Shown piece by piece: positions 24,712 through 34,468 of a stretch of 64,000 nt of DNA; within the stretch, counting starts at the first letter, position 1, and each line of letters begins with the position of its first letter. The notes beneath the pieces were generated by a model. It worked only from the letters and a program-made list of their open reading frames with translations, was not told the DNA's origin and did no database searches. A program made the position numbers and the translations under genes. Source of the stretch: Thalassovita sp. (GTDB lineage Bacteria; Pseudomonadota; Alphaproteobacteria; Rhodobacterales; Rhodobacteraceae); NCBI RefSeq assembly GCF_963691685.1, contig NZ_OY829290.1:1798001-1862000 (forward strand). The letters run 5' to 3'.

Positions 24712-26484
24712 ATGACCATTAAATCCCGTCTTTCTCTGACTTTTGTTCTGTTGTCCGCCCTGTTCATCGGTATCGGTGCGCTGGCGCTTTATGAACTCCG
24801 TCAGGTCCAGATGCGTGGTGAGCAGATCGTTAAGAACGATGTCGCCACCCTGCAGAAAATTGATAGCCTTGCCGATGTGCAGGCGAAAATCCAAACCAGC
24901 ATCCGCAATTACATGCTGGTGGATGACAAAGATCTCCGCAAAACCTTGAAGGCTGAACTGGCTGAGTTGAAAAAGACTCAGGAACAGCTGATTGAGGACG
25001 CCAATGTTGTGGCCTACGGCAGCCCCGAAGACGCGGCTGCCGAAGCTGGTGCGACTGACGCGGCCACCGATGCAGCCCCGGCAGAAGGCGAAGCCGCCGC
25101 AGAAGAGACGGCCGTTGTGGAGCCGAAAGACGCTGTAATGGCTGAATTCCTGACCCGCTACGTTGAGCTGAAATCGGAATCCGAGCGGGTGAACAAGAAG
25201 GTGATGAACGTTCTTATGTTCGGCTCCAAGGACATGGCAGCTACCATTCTGGTGAACGAAGCCGCCAAGGTGGACGCCGGTATGACCGAAATCCTGACCA
25301 AGGTGGAAGCTGAAAAGAACGCTGCAATGGATGCAGCCGTTGTGGAAGCACAAGCGATCTACGACCAGGCCTTCATGATCATCTCGGCGATGATTGCTTC
25401 GGCCTTGGTGATCAGCCTGATCGCAGCATGGGGCATCCTGTCGGCATTGAGCCGCGGCTTCAAACTGGCGATTGGCCTCAGCAAAGATGTGGCGGATGGC
25501 AACCTGTCCAAAACCGCTGAGCACAAGGAAAAAGGCGAACTGGCAGATCTGCTGGACAACCTGAACGACATGGTCACCAACCTGCGCGGCGTGGTGTCAA
25601 ACGTCTCTGAAGGCGCGCGTTATGTTTCGACCGGTGCCAGCCAGATGGCCGAAGCCTCGGTCGGGATTGCGGATGGCGGTTCCAAACAGGCAGGCGCTAC
25701 CGAAGATGTTTCGGCCTCGGTTGAGGAAATGACCGCCAACATCAGCCAGACCGCTGAAAACGCTGTTGAAACCGAGAAGATGGCGCTGGCTTCGGCCGAA
25801 GAAGCGCGCAACTCGGGCGATGCGGTGAAAGAGGCGATGACCAGCCTGAACACCATCATCGACCGCATCAACGTGGTGCAGGAAATCGCCCGTCAGACCG
25901 ACCTCCTGGCGCTGAACGCCGCGGTTGAGGCCGCACGTGCCGGTGAACATGGCCGTGGCTTCTCGGTGGTGGCATCGGAAGTGCGCAAGCTGGCCGAACG
26001 CTCGCAAGAGGCGGCTGGTGAGATCTCGGCGCTCTCCTCGGGCACGCAGGGCGCGGCTGAGAAGGCGATGAAGATGCTGGAAGGCCTGGTGCCGAACATC
26101 GAACGCACCGCCGAGCTGGTCTCGAACATCTCCAACGCCAACAGCGAGATTTCGCAGGGCATGAGCCAGATCAACCATGCGATCACCAGCCTGGATGATG
26201 TGACCCAGGAGAACAACGCAGCCTCCGAGGAAATGTCGGCCACCGCGGAAGAACTGGCCGCACAGGCGCAGACTCTGTCGGATACCGTGGGTGCCTTCCG
26301 TCTGGACAGCGACAGCGCTGAAAAGGTCTCGGTTGCCAAAGAGGTTGAGGCCGCTCTGGTGGCTGAGGCCTCGGCAGAAGAGGCAGCACCTGTTGCCGAT
26401 GAGCCGGTGATCGATCTGTCGCTGGATGACTTTGACGGTGACGATGACGCTGACTTCATCCCGAGCAAAGACAAAGCGGCCTAA
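24712..26484 (+). CDS. Methyl-accepting chemotaxis protein 1
   Basis: A 590-residue receptor. The ATG at 24712 is chosen because the protein then begins MTIKSRLSLTFV, matching the start of the neighbouring receptor; an upstream GTG (24640) would add an unlikely charged leader. TM1 is about residues 8-28 and TM2 about 217-240, bracketing a helical periplasmic sensor with an Ala/Glu-rich insert near residues 105-140. A HAMP region follows, then the signalling hairpin with EIARQTDLLALNAAVEAARA. The C-terminus is acidic (IDLSLDDFDGDDDADF). Nucleotides 25570-26177 (about residues 287-489) are identical to the second receptor gene. Confidence 0.9.
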   Translation: MTIKSRLSLTFVLLSALFIGIGALALYELRQVQMRGEQIVKNDVATLQKIDSLADVQAKIQTSIRNYMLVDDKDLRKTLKAELAELKKTQEQLIEDANVVAYGSPEDAAAEAGATDAATDAAPAEGEAAAEETAVVEPKDAVMAEFLTRYVELKSESERVNKKVMNVLMFGSKDMAATILVNEAAKVDAGMTEILTKVEAEKNAAMDAAVVEAQAIYDQAFMIISAMIASALVISLIAAWGILSALSRGFKLAIGLSKDVADGNLSKTAEHKEKGELADLLDNLNDMVTNLRGVVSNVSEGARYVSTGASQMAEASVGIADGGSKQAGATEDVSASVEEMTANISQTAENAVETEKMALASAEEARNSGDAVKEAMTSLNTIIDRINVVQEIARQTDLLALNAAVEAARAGEHGRGFSVVASEVRKLAERSQEAAGEISALSSGTQGAAEKAMKMLEGLVPNIERTAELVSNISNANSEISQGMSQINHAITSLDDVTQENNAASEEMSATAEELAAQAQTLSDTVGAFRLDSDSAEKVSVAKEVEAALVAEASAEEAAPVADEPVIDLSLDDFDGDDDADFIPSKDKAA

Positions 26485-26497
26485 CCGCCGGAAAATC

Positions 26498-26530
26498 ACC
26501 GCAGCCCTGAGCAGGGGCTGCGGTTTTTTC
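26498..26530 (+). terminator. Intrinsic terminator after chemoreceptor 1
   Basis: The 10-bp stem accgcagccc (26498-26507) and gggctgcggt (26515-26524) is followed by TTTTT. It separates the two receptor genes, so each has its own promoter. Confidence 0.85.
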
Positions 26531-26713
26531 GATGCCTGCCAGCAATCTGCCAGTGCGGTATAAAATGAAGCCTTACCCTGACGTTGGGATTTAGTGACGA
26601 ACGTCAAACTGGGCTGCCACACGCGGCTCGGCATTGGAAAATAACAATAAGATCAATGCGCAATCCTGTTTTCGGGCCATCTGCGTTCACCCAGTGACCC
26701 CAGTAGAGAGTGT

Positions 26714-28522
26714 ATGAATATGAAAGTAACAATTAAGACGCGGCTTTCGCTGACCTTGATGGCGCTGACGGCCATTATCGCCGGGATTGGGCTGCTGTCC
26801 GTTGTTGAGATGCGCAAGATGAACGAGACGAAAGAGCTGATCGTCGCGCGCAACTTCCAGGCGTTGCAGGAAGTAGAAGAGCTGGCCAATGTGCATGAGC
26901 GCATCCAGACACGGATCCGCGACTATCTGTTGGTCGAAGGTCGCAAAGAACGCAAGGCGATCAAGACTGAACTCAAAGAAATGACCAAAGCCCGAAAAGA
27001 GCAGGTTGCGACGGCAACCGAGCTGCACCAAGGCTTTGCGCTGTCTGACGGGATCACGGAAGAACAGATCGCCAATATTGGCGAAAAATCTGCTGAATAT
27101 GCTGAAGGCGAAGACGCGACTAGCGTGAAAGCGGAGCATGAGCTGGCGATGCTGACTTTCCTGAAGGAATATGCCGCGATCTCCAAAAAGATCGACCGGG
27201 TGAACCGGAACGTGATGCAGATGCTGGGTGTTGGTGGTGCGTCCATCGCGGCCAACCTTCTGCGCGAAGACAACGCCAAAAACTATGCCCGTATGAGCGC
27301 CTTGGTGGATGAGACCGTCGCAAAGGAAAAGGTGCTGCTGGAGCACGCCCTTGCCGAAGCGTCGAGCGCCTATAAGACCACGCAGCAGATTTTGCTGGCC
27401 TCTATCGGTATTGGTGTTCTGATCGCAATCATCATGGGTCAGGGCATTGTAAATGCATTGAGCCGTGGCATGAAACAGGCGATCAAACTGTCAAGCGAAG
27501 TTGCCAATGGCGATCTGAGCCACACGGTGGAGCATAAGCAGCGCAATGAATTGGGCGACCTGCTGGACAACCTGAACGATATGGTCACCAACCTGCGCGG
27601 CGTGGTGTCAAACGTCTCTGAAGGCGCGCGTTATGTTTCGACCGGTGCCAGCCAGATGGCCGAAGCCTCGGTCGGGATTGCGGATGGCGGTTCCAAACAG
27701 GCAGGCGCTACCGAAGATGTTTCGGCCTCGGTTGAGGAAATGACCGCCAACATCAGCCAGACCGCTGAAAACGCTGTTGAAACCGAGAAGATGGCGCTGG
27801 CTTCGGCCGAAGAAGCGCGCAACTCGGGCGATGCGGTGAAAGAGGCGATGACCAGCCTGAACACCATCATCGACCGCATCAACGTGGTGCAGGAAATCGC
27901 CCGTCAGACCGACCTCCTGGCGCTGAACGCCGCGGTTGAGGCCGCACGTGCCGGTGAACATGGCCGTGGCTTCTCGGTGGTGGCATCGGAAGTGCGCAAG
28001 CTGGCCGAACGCTCGCAAGAGGCGGCTGGTGAGATCTCGGCGCTCTCCTCGGGCACGCAGGGCGCGGCTGAGAAGGCGATGAAGATGCTGGAAGGCCTGG
28101 TGCCGAACATCGAACGCACCGCCGAGCTGGTCTCGAACATCTCCAACGCCAACAGCGAGATTTCGCAGGGCATGAGCCAGATCAACCACGCGATCACCAG
28201 CCTGGATGATGTGACCCAGGAGAACAACGCAGCCTCCGAGGAAATGTCAGCCACCGCCGAAGAACTGGCCGCTCAGGCGCAGAGCCTGACCGACACGGTC
28301 CGCTACTTCCAGCTGGAAAAGGATGAAGAGGGCGATCTTGCCGAACGCCTCAGCCAGCCGGCGGAAGATCAGGCCGAAGGTACTGATGCCGCTGAAAGTG
28401 TTGCGGAGGAGGCCGAGGTCGCTGAGGTGGCGGAAGAGACGATCTCCATCGATCTGTCGCTGGATGATTTTGACGGTGATGATGAGGTCGATTTCACCCC
28501 GTCAAACACCAAAGCCGCCTGA
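26714..28522 (+). CDS. Methyl-accepting chemotaxis protein 2
   Basis: A 602-residue receptor in tandem with the first. TM1 is about residues 8-28 (LSLTLMALTAIIAGIGLLSV), TM2 about 222-245; the periplasmic helical sensor between them differs clearly from that of receptor 1. The HAMP and signalling domains follow and are near-identical to receptor 1, including 608 bp of exact nucleotide identity (27581-28188). The acidic C-terminal tail SIDLSLDDFDGDDEVDFTP is also shared. The two receptors thus sense different signals but feed the same kinase complex. Confidence 0.9.
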   Translation: MNMKVTIKTRLSLTLMALTAIIAGIGLLSVVEMRKMNETKELIVARNFQALQEVEELANVHERIQTRIRDYLLVEGRKERKAIKTELKEMTKARKEQVATATELHQGFALSDGITEEQIANIGEKSAEYAEGEDATSVKAEHELAMLTFLKEYAAISKKIDRVNRNVMQMLGVGGASIAANLLREDNAKNYARMSALVDETVAKEKVLLEHALAEASSAYKTTQQILLASIGIGVLIAIIMGQGIVNALSRGMKQAIKLSSEVANGDLSHTVEHKQRNELGDLLDNLNDMVTNLRGVVSNVSEGARYVSTGASQMAEASVGIADGGSKQAGATEDVSASVEEMTANISQTAENAVETEKMALASAEEARNSGDAVKEAMTSLNTIIDRINVVQEIARQTDLLALNAAVEAARAGEHGRGFSVVASEVRKLAERSQEAAGEISALSSGTQGAAEKAMKMLEGLVPNIERTAELVSNISNANSEISQGMSQINHAITSLDDVTQENNAASEEMSATAEELAAQAQSLTDTVRYFQLEKDEEGDLAERLSQPAEDQAEGTDAAESVAEEAEVAEVAEETISIDLSLDDFDGDDEVDFTPSNTKAA

Positions 28523-28727
28523 TTGACATGGCTGCAAAACGCTAATCTGGGGGCGCAGGGCATGGTTCTGCGCCCTTATGGTTGAGGTGGGTTTGGCGCA
28601 AATTACGATAGGGTGCATATTCACCCATTGATGCTTTCCCATTGGATTTTCTTCTGTTTAGCTGAGACCGTTTGAAAGGCTTGACGGCAGCCTGAGCACT
28701 GCAAAGCGCAGGTAAAGTAGGTGTTGA

Positions 28728-30002
28728 ATGAGTTTGGACGCAGATCATCGCAGACGATTGGAGCACGCCAGCGGGCTGGTGCGTTTCCTGCTGCCGTTCT
28801 CTGCGGCCTGGGCATTGCTGAGCCTCTTTCTGAGTGCTTATGTGTCCGCACTTGGGGCGACCATTGCCTCTCTTGGGTTTGTCTTCGCGATCCTGTTTGA
28901 ACGGCGGATCCCGTCGCTCTGGCTGCGCAGCATCTGGCTGTTGACGACAGATCTGGGGATGTTTCTGGCCACCATCGCCACCCATCCGGACAGTTACACG
29001 GCCTTTCTGCTGGTGTTTCGTGCCACCATTCCAATCTCGGTCTTTTCCCCGAAGGAGCCGCGGCTCTTGCGTTGGGGGCTGGTGATGACGCCGATTTTGA
29101 TCTGGTTCGCCACCTGGTGGGTTGGGTTTCAGGTGCTGGCGGACTTTGAAATTGGCGAAGATCTGGCGCGGCGGTTCTTTGCCCCGCTGACCGGCATATC
29201 GGTCTTTGCGATCCTGTTGTTTGAATTTGCCTATTATGACCGGCTGCATCAGTCGCAGGTGGCCGATCTGGAGGCCGCAAAACGCGCGTCAGATCAGGCG
29301 AATGCCTCCAAGGACCGGTTTTTGCGCTCCCTGACCCATGACATGCGCACGCCGTTGCACACGATCACGGGCTACACCGATATGCTGGTCGACGCCGCGC
29401 ATGCAGGTGAACCGGTGCCCGCAGATGTGGTGCAGGCCCGCAGCACCCATGTTCTGGCGGCCAGCCATGAGCTGCTGGATATGATTGACCGTGGCATCAG
29501 CCTGGCGGCGCTGTCGGGCGAAGGCTTTGACGTGAAGCCCGAAACGGTGATGGTGCAGGCGCTGATGGCGGATCTGGTGCAGGAACTGGCACCGCGCTGT
29601 GAGGCCGCGGGGCTTACTTTGGAAAACCGCCTGCCTGACGACCTCTTCCTTGTGGCGGATCCGGCGTATCTGGCGGTCGCCTTGCGGCAGTTGATTGAAA
29701 ACGCGCTGAAGTTTTGCCCGCGTGGCGGCACCATCTGGGTTGAGGCGGGCGCGGAGGCGAAAGCCGGTTTTGTTGAAATCGCCGTCTGTGATGATGGACC
29801 GGGATTTCCGCTCGGCCGTGAAGACCGGGCGTTTGATCCGTTTGAACGGCTGGGCCATGCCATGGGGGAAATCAGCGGGTCCGGCATTGGGCTGTCGCTG
29901 GTCCGCGCGCAGATCGAGGCGATGGCGGGCCATGTTGGGATCGATGCCTCCTACAGTGACGGCGCCCGTGTGTGGATCCGTCTGCCAGCAGCCACCGCCT
30001 AA
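28728..30002 (+). CDS. Membrane-bound sensor histidine kinase
   Basis: A 424-residue kinase. About five membrane segments fill residues 15-165. A short coiled linker leads to the HisKA box SLTHDMRTPLHTITGYTDML, with the phosphorylated His near residue 204. The ATPase domain shows the N box (LIENALKFC), G1 (VCDDGPGFP) and G2 (GSGIGLSLVRAQIEAM). No receiver domain and no response regulator gene are adjacent, so it is an orphan kinase here. The sensor part resembles membrane-embedded sensors with no large periplasmic loop. The signal is unknown. Confidence 0.85.
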   Translation: MSLDADHRRRLEHASGLVRFLLPFSAAWALLSLFLSAYVSALGATIASLGFVFAILFERRIPSLWLRSIWLLTTDLGMFLATIATHPDSYTAFLLVFRATIPISVFSPKEPRLLRWGLVMTPILIWFATWWVGFQVLADFEIGEDLARRFFAPLTGISVFAILLFEFAYYDRLHQSQVADLEAAKRASDQANASKDRFLRSLTHDMRTPLHTITGYTDMLVDAAHAGEPVPADVVQARSTHVLAASHELLDMIDRGISLAALSGEGFDVKPETVMVQALMADLVQELAPRCEAAGLTLENRLPDDLFLVADPAYLAVALRQLIENALKFCPRGGTIWVEAGAEAKAGFVEIAVCDDGPGFPLGREDRAFDPFERLGHAMGEISGSGIGLSLVRAQIEAMAGHVGIDASYSDGARVWIRLPAATA

Positions 30003-30245
30003 CAGCTGAACCTTCAGATCACAGCACTGACAGGACGGGCGCGACATCAGGTCTCGGCCAATGGCTGCGCAAACATCGGGCAATTGGGCATTGGCGAATT
30101 GATCTTTCGCGCTGCCTGTTCTATGGGGAACGGGAACCGCATGAAACTGCCCGTTTGGGCAATGTTTGTGCCGTCGCATCCTGTGATTGCAGCGCTGCTG
30201 CTCTTCGTCAACCAGCTACCCTGTCAAAAAAAGAAAGGTAGACCC

Positions 30246-32462
30246 ATGGCTGAAAACAAGTCGCCCGACATTCTGTATACAATTGTAGACGAAGCGCCCG
30301 AGCTGGCCTCCGCCTCGTTCCTGCCGATCATCCGCAAGTTCGTTTCCTCGGCCGGTATCACCGTGGGCACCCCTGACATTTCGCTGGCTGGCCGCATCAT
30401 CGCGACCTTCCCTGAGAACCTGACCGACGCACAGCGTCAGTCCGACGATCTGGCCGCACTGGGCGAGCTGGTGAAAACCCCGGACGCCAACGTCATCAAA
30501 CTGCCCAACATCTCGGCCTCGGTGCCGCAGCTGGTGGCCGCGATCACCGAACTGCAGGGCCAGGGCTACAACCTGCCGAACTACCCCGAAGAGCCGTCGA
30601 CCGACGAAGAAAAGGCCGTGCGTGCCCGTTATGACGCCATCAAAGGCTCTGCGGTGAACCCGGTTCTGCGCGAAGGCAACTCGGACCGTCGTTCGGCTAA
30701 AGCGGTGAAGAACTTCGCCCAGAACAACCCGCATTCGATGGGGGAATGGGTTTCGGACAGCAAGACCAAAGTGTCGAGCATGCCGGGCAACGATTTCTAC
30801 GCCAACGAAGTGTCCGCCACCATCACTGCGGCGCAGGCCGGTGACGCGAAGATCGAATTTGTCGGCAAAGACGGCGCCGTGACCGTGCTGAAAGACGCCT
30901 GGCCGCTGGCCGAAGGCACCGTTGCTGACGCAACCTTCATGTCCGCCAAAGCGCTGGGGGCTTTCCTGGCTGAAGCGATTGAAGACACCAAAGCCGACGG
31001 CACCATGTTCTCGCTGCACATGAAGGCCACCATGATGAAGGTTTCAGACCCGATCATCTTTGGTCACGCGGTTAAGGCCTGGCTGGCGCCCGTGTTTGAA
31101 AAGTTCGGTGACGAAATGGCCGCGCTGGGTGTGAACCCCAACTCGGGCATGGGCGATCTGCTGGACCGTGTTGCTGGCAACGCCGACATCATGGCCGCCA
31201 TCGACGCTGTGAACGCTGACCGTCCGGCCATGTATATGGTCGACAGCGACAAGGGCATCACCAACCTGCACGTACCGTCCGATGTGATCATCGACGCCTC
31301 GATGCCGGCCGTGATCCGCGCCGGCGGCAAAGGCTGGGACGGCGAAGGCAAAAAGGGTGACACCAACTGTGTGATCCCCGATCGTTGCTACGCCTCGATC
31401 TATGACGAAAGCATCAACTTCTTCAAAGCCAACGGCGCGCTGGACGTGACCAAGGCGGGTTCGGTGGCCAACGTTGGTCTGATGGCCCAGAAAGCCGAAG
31501 AATACGGTTCGCACCCGACCACCTTTGAAGCACCGGCAGACGGCACCATTCGTGTGGTTCTGGCCAATGGTGAGACGCTGCACAGCCACGAGGTGGAAAC
31601 CGGCGACATCTGGCGCTCCTGCACCGTGAAGAAAGCCCCGATTGAGAACTGGATCGAACTGGCGATGGACCGTCAGCGTCTGACCGGGTCTGAGGCGATC
31701 TTCTGGCTGGACGAAAAACGCGCCCATGATGCTGAGCTGATCAAATACGTGAAGCCCGCACTGGAAGCTGCTGGCAAAGCAGATCTTTTCCAGATCATGG
31801 CGCCGCGTCAGGCAACCGCCCAGTCGCTGAAAACCATCACCGCAGGCAACGACAGCATCGCCATCACCGGCAACGTGCTGCGTGACTACCTGACCGACCT
31901 GTTCCCGATCCTGGAACTGGGCACCTCGGCCAAGATGCTGTCGATCGTGAAGCTGATGCAGGGCGGTGGTCTGTTTGAGACCGGCGCGGGCGGCTCGGCG
32001 CCGAAACACGTGCAGCAGCTGGTGGAAGAAAACCACCTGCGCTGGGACTCGATGGGTGAGTTCTGTGCACTGGGTGAATCGCTGAACTTCCTCGCCGACG
32101 TCAAAGGCAACGCCAAAGCCGGCGTGCTGGGTGTCGCGGCCGAAGCGGCCACCCAAGGCATCCTGGACGACAATCGCAGCCCCTCGCGCAAGGTTGGTCA
32201 GCCTGACAACCGTGACAGCCACTACTGGTTCGCCCGCTACTGGGCTGACGCGCTGGCGGCACAGTCTGACGACGCCGATCTGGCGGCTGAGTTCGCACCG
32301 GTTGCCAAAGCCCTGGCCGAAGGCGAAGCCGCCATCCTGGGTGAGTTCGCTGCCGCGCAAGGCCCGGCTGCCGAAATCGGTGGTTACTACCGCCCCAGCG
32401 TTGAGCTGAAAGCCAAAGTGATGCGCCCCTCGGCCACGCTGAACGCGATCATCGACGGTTAA
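30246..32462 (+). CDS. icd: Isocitrate dehydrogenase (NADP+), monomeric type
   Basis: A 738-residue enzyme beginning MAENKSPDILYTIVDEAPEL; the ATG at 30246 follows GAAAGGTAG. The length of about 740 residues and motifs such as NPHSMGEWVSDSKTKVSSMP, FVGKDGAVTVLKD, KGDTNCVIPDRCYA and NRDSHYWFARYWADALA are those of monomeric IDH, which oxidises and decarboxylates isocitrate to 2-oxoglutarate with NADP+. It differs from the more common homodimeric enzyme of about 410 residues. A strong terminator follows. It is a single-gene unit. Codon use is strongly biased, as expected for a highly expressed gene. Confidence 0.95.
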   Translation: MAENKSPDILYTIVDEAPELASASFLPIIRKFVSSAGITVGTPDISLAGRIIATFPENLTDAQRQSDDLAALGELVKTPDANVIKLPNISASVPQLVAAITELQGQGYNLPNYPEEPSTDEEKAVRARYDAIKGSAVNPVLREGNSDRRSAKAVKNFAQNNPHSMGEWVSDSKTKVSSMPGNDFYANEVSATITAAQAGDAKIEFVGKDGAVTVLKDAWPLAEGTVADATFMSAKALGAFLAEAIEDTKADGTMFSLHMKATMMKVSDPIIFGHAVKAWLAPVFEKFGDEMAALGVNPNSGMGDLLDRVAGNADIMAAIDAVNADRPAMYMVDSDKGITNLHVPSDVIIDASMPAVIRAGGKGWDGEGKKGDTNCVIPDRCYASIYDESINFFKANGALDVTKAGSVANVGLMAQKAEEYGSHPTTFEAPADGTIRVVLANGETLHSHEVETGDIWRSCTVKKAPIENWIELAMDRQRLTGSEAIFWLDEKRAHDAELIKYVKPALEAAGKADLFQIMAPRQATAQSLKTITAGNDSIAITGNVLRDYLTDLFPILELGTSAKMLSIVKLMQGGGLFETGAGGSAPKHVQQLVEENHLRWDSMGEFCALGESLNFLADVKGNAKAGVLGVAAEAATQGILDDNRSPSRKVGQPDNRDSHYWFARYWADALAAQSDDADLAAEFAPVAKALAEGEAAILGEFAAAQGPAAEIGGYYRPSVELKAKVMRPSATLNAIIDG

Positions 32463-32483
32463 GGCTGATCGGTATAAAAGATC

Positions 32484-32512
32484 AAAAGCCGCCCCTTGTT
32501 GGGCGGCTTTTT
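32484..32512 (+). terminator. Intrinsic terminator after isocitrate dehydrogenase
   Basis: The stem AAAGCCGCCC (32485-32494) and GGGCGGCTTT (32501-32510), with loop CTTGTT, is followed by further T residues. Confidence 0.85.
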
Positions 32513-32610
32513 CATTTCGTTTCATCCAGAATATCAGAACGGGTCTGCTTGGCATTTGTGCCGCGCCGTACTATCCGTTGCTGTGACCCCTGGCCCTTGA
32601 AGGACATAGA

Positions 32611-32886
32611 ATGACCGAAGTTTTGATTAACCCGCAGCGTCTGAAAACCGTCCGCAAAGCACGCAAAGTTGGCCGGGCGAAACTGGCCAAGGGCACACGG
32701 CTGACAGAACGCCAGCTGACCAAGCTGGAAACCGCAAAGGCACCGATTGCCGTGTCTGAACTGGCGCTGGACCGGATGGCCCATGTGCTGCAGATCCCGG
32801 TGCAGGCGCTGACCGGGGATTTGCCGCTGATTGAGGACGACCTGAAACCGGTTGAGAAAACCTGCACCAGCGGCTGCTGCGGCTAA
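32611..32886 (+). CDS. Small HTH protein with a Cys-rich C-terminus
   Basis: A 91-residue protein with a Cro/C1-like HTH (LKTVRKARKVGRAKLAKGTR, then LTERQLTKLETAKAPIAVSE) and a C-terminal TCTSGCCG tail carrying three cysteines, which could bind metal or sense redox state. It converges with paaX, 6 bp apart. Its partners and targets are unknown. Confidence 0.55.
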   Translation: MTEVLINPQRLKTVRKARKVGRAKLAKGTRLTERQLTKLETAKAPIAVSELALDRMAHVLQIPVQALTGDLPLIEDDLKPVEKTCTSGCCG

Positions 32887-32891
32887 GGCGG

Positions 32892-33668
32892 TTAAGCGGC
32901 GTTCAGGCGGCTTAGATCCGCGCGGGGCAGGGCGGTCAGCAGCGGCATGATCCGCTGCGCAGCCTCAGCCCCCGACCATTCGCGGCCCAGCATCAGATCC
33001 GGCAAGGCCCCGTGACGCAGCCGCAGGCGACGCCAATGGTGCAGGATCAACAGCCGTAAGACGGCTTGCGTTTCCTCAGACAGGGCCTGCGCCTCCATCA
33101 GATCGGGGCAGGCGGCGGCAAGGGTTTGATAATCCTGCGCCAATTCTTGCGGCACCAAAGCCTCACGCAGCCATTTGGGCGGTGTGGCTTGCATCGGGGT
33201 CAGCACCCAATCTTCCAAACCCTCAGGTTGCCCGGCCAGGATCGCACTGCGCGGGCTGAGGCGCAGCGCGTCAGCGGGCAGCAGATCTTCCATCTCAGCA
33301 CTGTTGAGGTCAGGCGGGGCCAGCGCCATCCAGACCGGTTGCGCAGGCACATCGGCGCCATAGATCCGGGGCCGCACCCCTTCGGTGGAGGCCCAACCCT
33401 GCTGCGTCAGCCGATAGGCCGAACTGCGGCCCTGTTTTTCCGCCTCAACCCAGCCGTCACGTTTCAGCCGGTGGAGCGCAACGCGCAGCGCCTGATTGGT
33501 GATCCCCAAGGGGCGCATCAGATGATCCAGACCCCGGCCCAGAATGAAATCCTGCGGCGTCTGACAGGCATCCCCCAAAATGGTGACCGCGACCGACCAG
33601 ACCTTCAGTGGCCCGGCAGTCAGCAGCGGCGCCATCAAGGGCGACAGGGGAGCGTCATCAAGGCTCAT
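32892..33668 (-). CDS. paaX: Phenylacetate operon repressor PaaX
   Basis: A 258-residue regulator. The N-terminal HTH region reads FILGRGLDHLMRPLGITNQA and LRVALHRLKRDGWVEAEKQG, the typical PaaX wing; the middle and C-terminal parts match PaaX (VWMALAPPDL, LRLLILHHWRRLRLR). PaaX represses phenylacetate genes until phenylacetyl-CoA binds. Here it is the last gene of the operon, with its ATG overlapping the preceding stop (ATGA), so it is likely autoregulated. Confidence 0.85.
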   Translation of the reverse strand: MSLDDAPLSPLMAPLLTAGPLKVWSVAVTILGDACQTPQDFILGRGLDHLMRPLGITNQALRVALHRLKRDGWVEAEKQGRSSAYRLTQQGWASTEGVRPRIYGADVPAQPVWMALAPPDLNSAEMEDLLPADALRLSPRSAILAGQPEGLEDWVLTPMQATPPKWLREALVPQELAQDYQTLAAACPDLMEAQALSEETQAVLRLLILHHWRRLRLRHGALPDLMLGREWSGAEAAQRIMPLLTALPRADLSRLNAA

Positions 33669-34423
33669 GCAGTTAGGCCCAGGGCAGCCAGCGTTTCATC
33701 GGTGCGGGCCCGCCAGATCTGGCGCAGGCTAGCATTGTCCTGATGGCGCAGGCCAAGGCTTTGCAGACGGGCGAATTTATCTGACTGTTCCTGCCCGAAT
33801 GAGGCCGCCACCCTGGGCCGCCAATAGCTGAGTGAGGCCTGTAGCTCAGCCCGATCCGCGCTGTCGGTCAACCGTTCCATCCCTTCAATCGCAAGATCCA
33901 CATGGTGCCGTTCAATCGGCGCAATCTCACGGAAGGCATCGCCAAGCGGTTGGTAGGAAACGCGGCACAGCTCCTCCAGCTGCACGCCCACGGCCAGCCC
34001 CATCAACAGGTTCATCACCACCGCGTCACCCCAGCCCTGCAACGGGTAGTTAAAGACCGCCAACCGCATGTCTTGATCGGTGCGTTTTGCACCAATATCG
34101 GCGTCACGCGGCAGGCGCGCGGCCCAGGGGTGGGCATTGGCGTAACGTGCGGTATCGGTGCCGAAACCGGCCATGACCCGCAGCACCTTGTCGGCATTGT
34201 CGGTTTTCTCCAGCACGATCTTGGCGGCGGCGATACGTTCTTTGATGCCGGGGCCTGCGTTGATCACATCGGCAAAACCCGCAGCCCCCGCCAGCGAGCT
34301 GTCAACAAAACTTGCCATCAGTTTCATCAGCTCCGCCCGGTAGCGGGGTGGGGTATTTTCGGGCGCGCTCAGCTTGCCACCCTCTGCCAGATAACGCTCG
34401 ATGCTCATCGTGTCGCTGGTCAT
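33665..34423 (-). CDS. Ferritin-like PaaA/PaaC-family protein (accessory phenylacetate catabolic protein)
   Basis: A 252-residue protein of the phenylacetic-acid-catabolic ferritin-like family, with helices bearing AAKIVLEKTDNADKVLRVMA and IAPIERHHVDLAIEGMERL (the latter an E-x-x-H-type metal segment). It is neither PaaA nor PaaC, which are both present upstream. Roseobacter phenylacetate operons can carry such an extra gene. It might be an additional subunit or a separate oxygenase; only one clear metal-ligand helix is obvious to me. It sits between paaE and paaX. Confidence 0.65.
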   Translation of the reverse strand: MTSDTMSIERYLAEGGKLSAPENTPPRYRAELMKLMASFVDSSLAGAAGFADVINAGPGIKERIAAAKIVLEKTDNADKVLRVMAGFGTDTARYANAHPWAARLPRDADIGAKRTDQDMRLAVFNYPLQGWGDAVVMNLLMGLAVGVQLEELCRVSYQPLGDAFREIAPIERHHVDLAIEGMERLTDSADRAELQASLSYWRPRVAASFGQEQSDKFARLQSLGLRHQDNASLRQIWRARTDETLAALGLTA

Positions 34424-34468
34424 ATCCTACCCTCCTCAGGCGTGTTTAGCTCATTGAAACATATCGCT

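Noticed and set aside
25597..26634. Long antisense open frame over chemoreceptor 1, with a twin over receptor 2
   Set aside because: It exists because the sense codons are biased and the two genes are identical there; no start context or protein-like motifs.
31044..32555. Antisense open frame of about 500 codons over the isocitrate dehydrogenase gene
   Set aside because: Shadow of a highly biased coding strand; composition is not protein-like.
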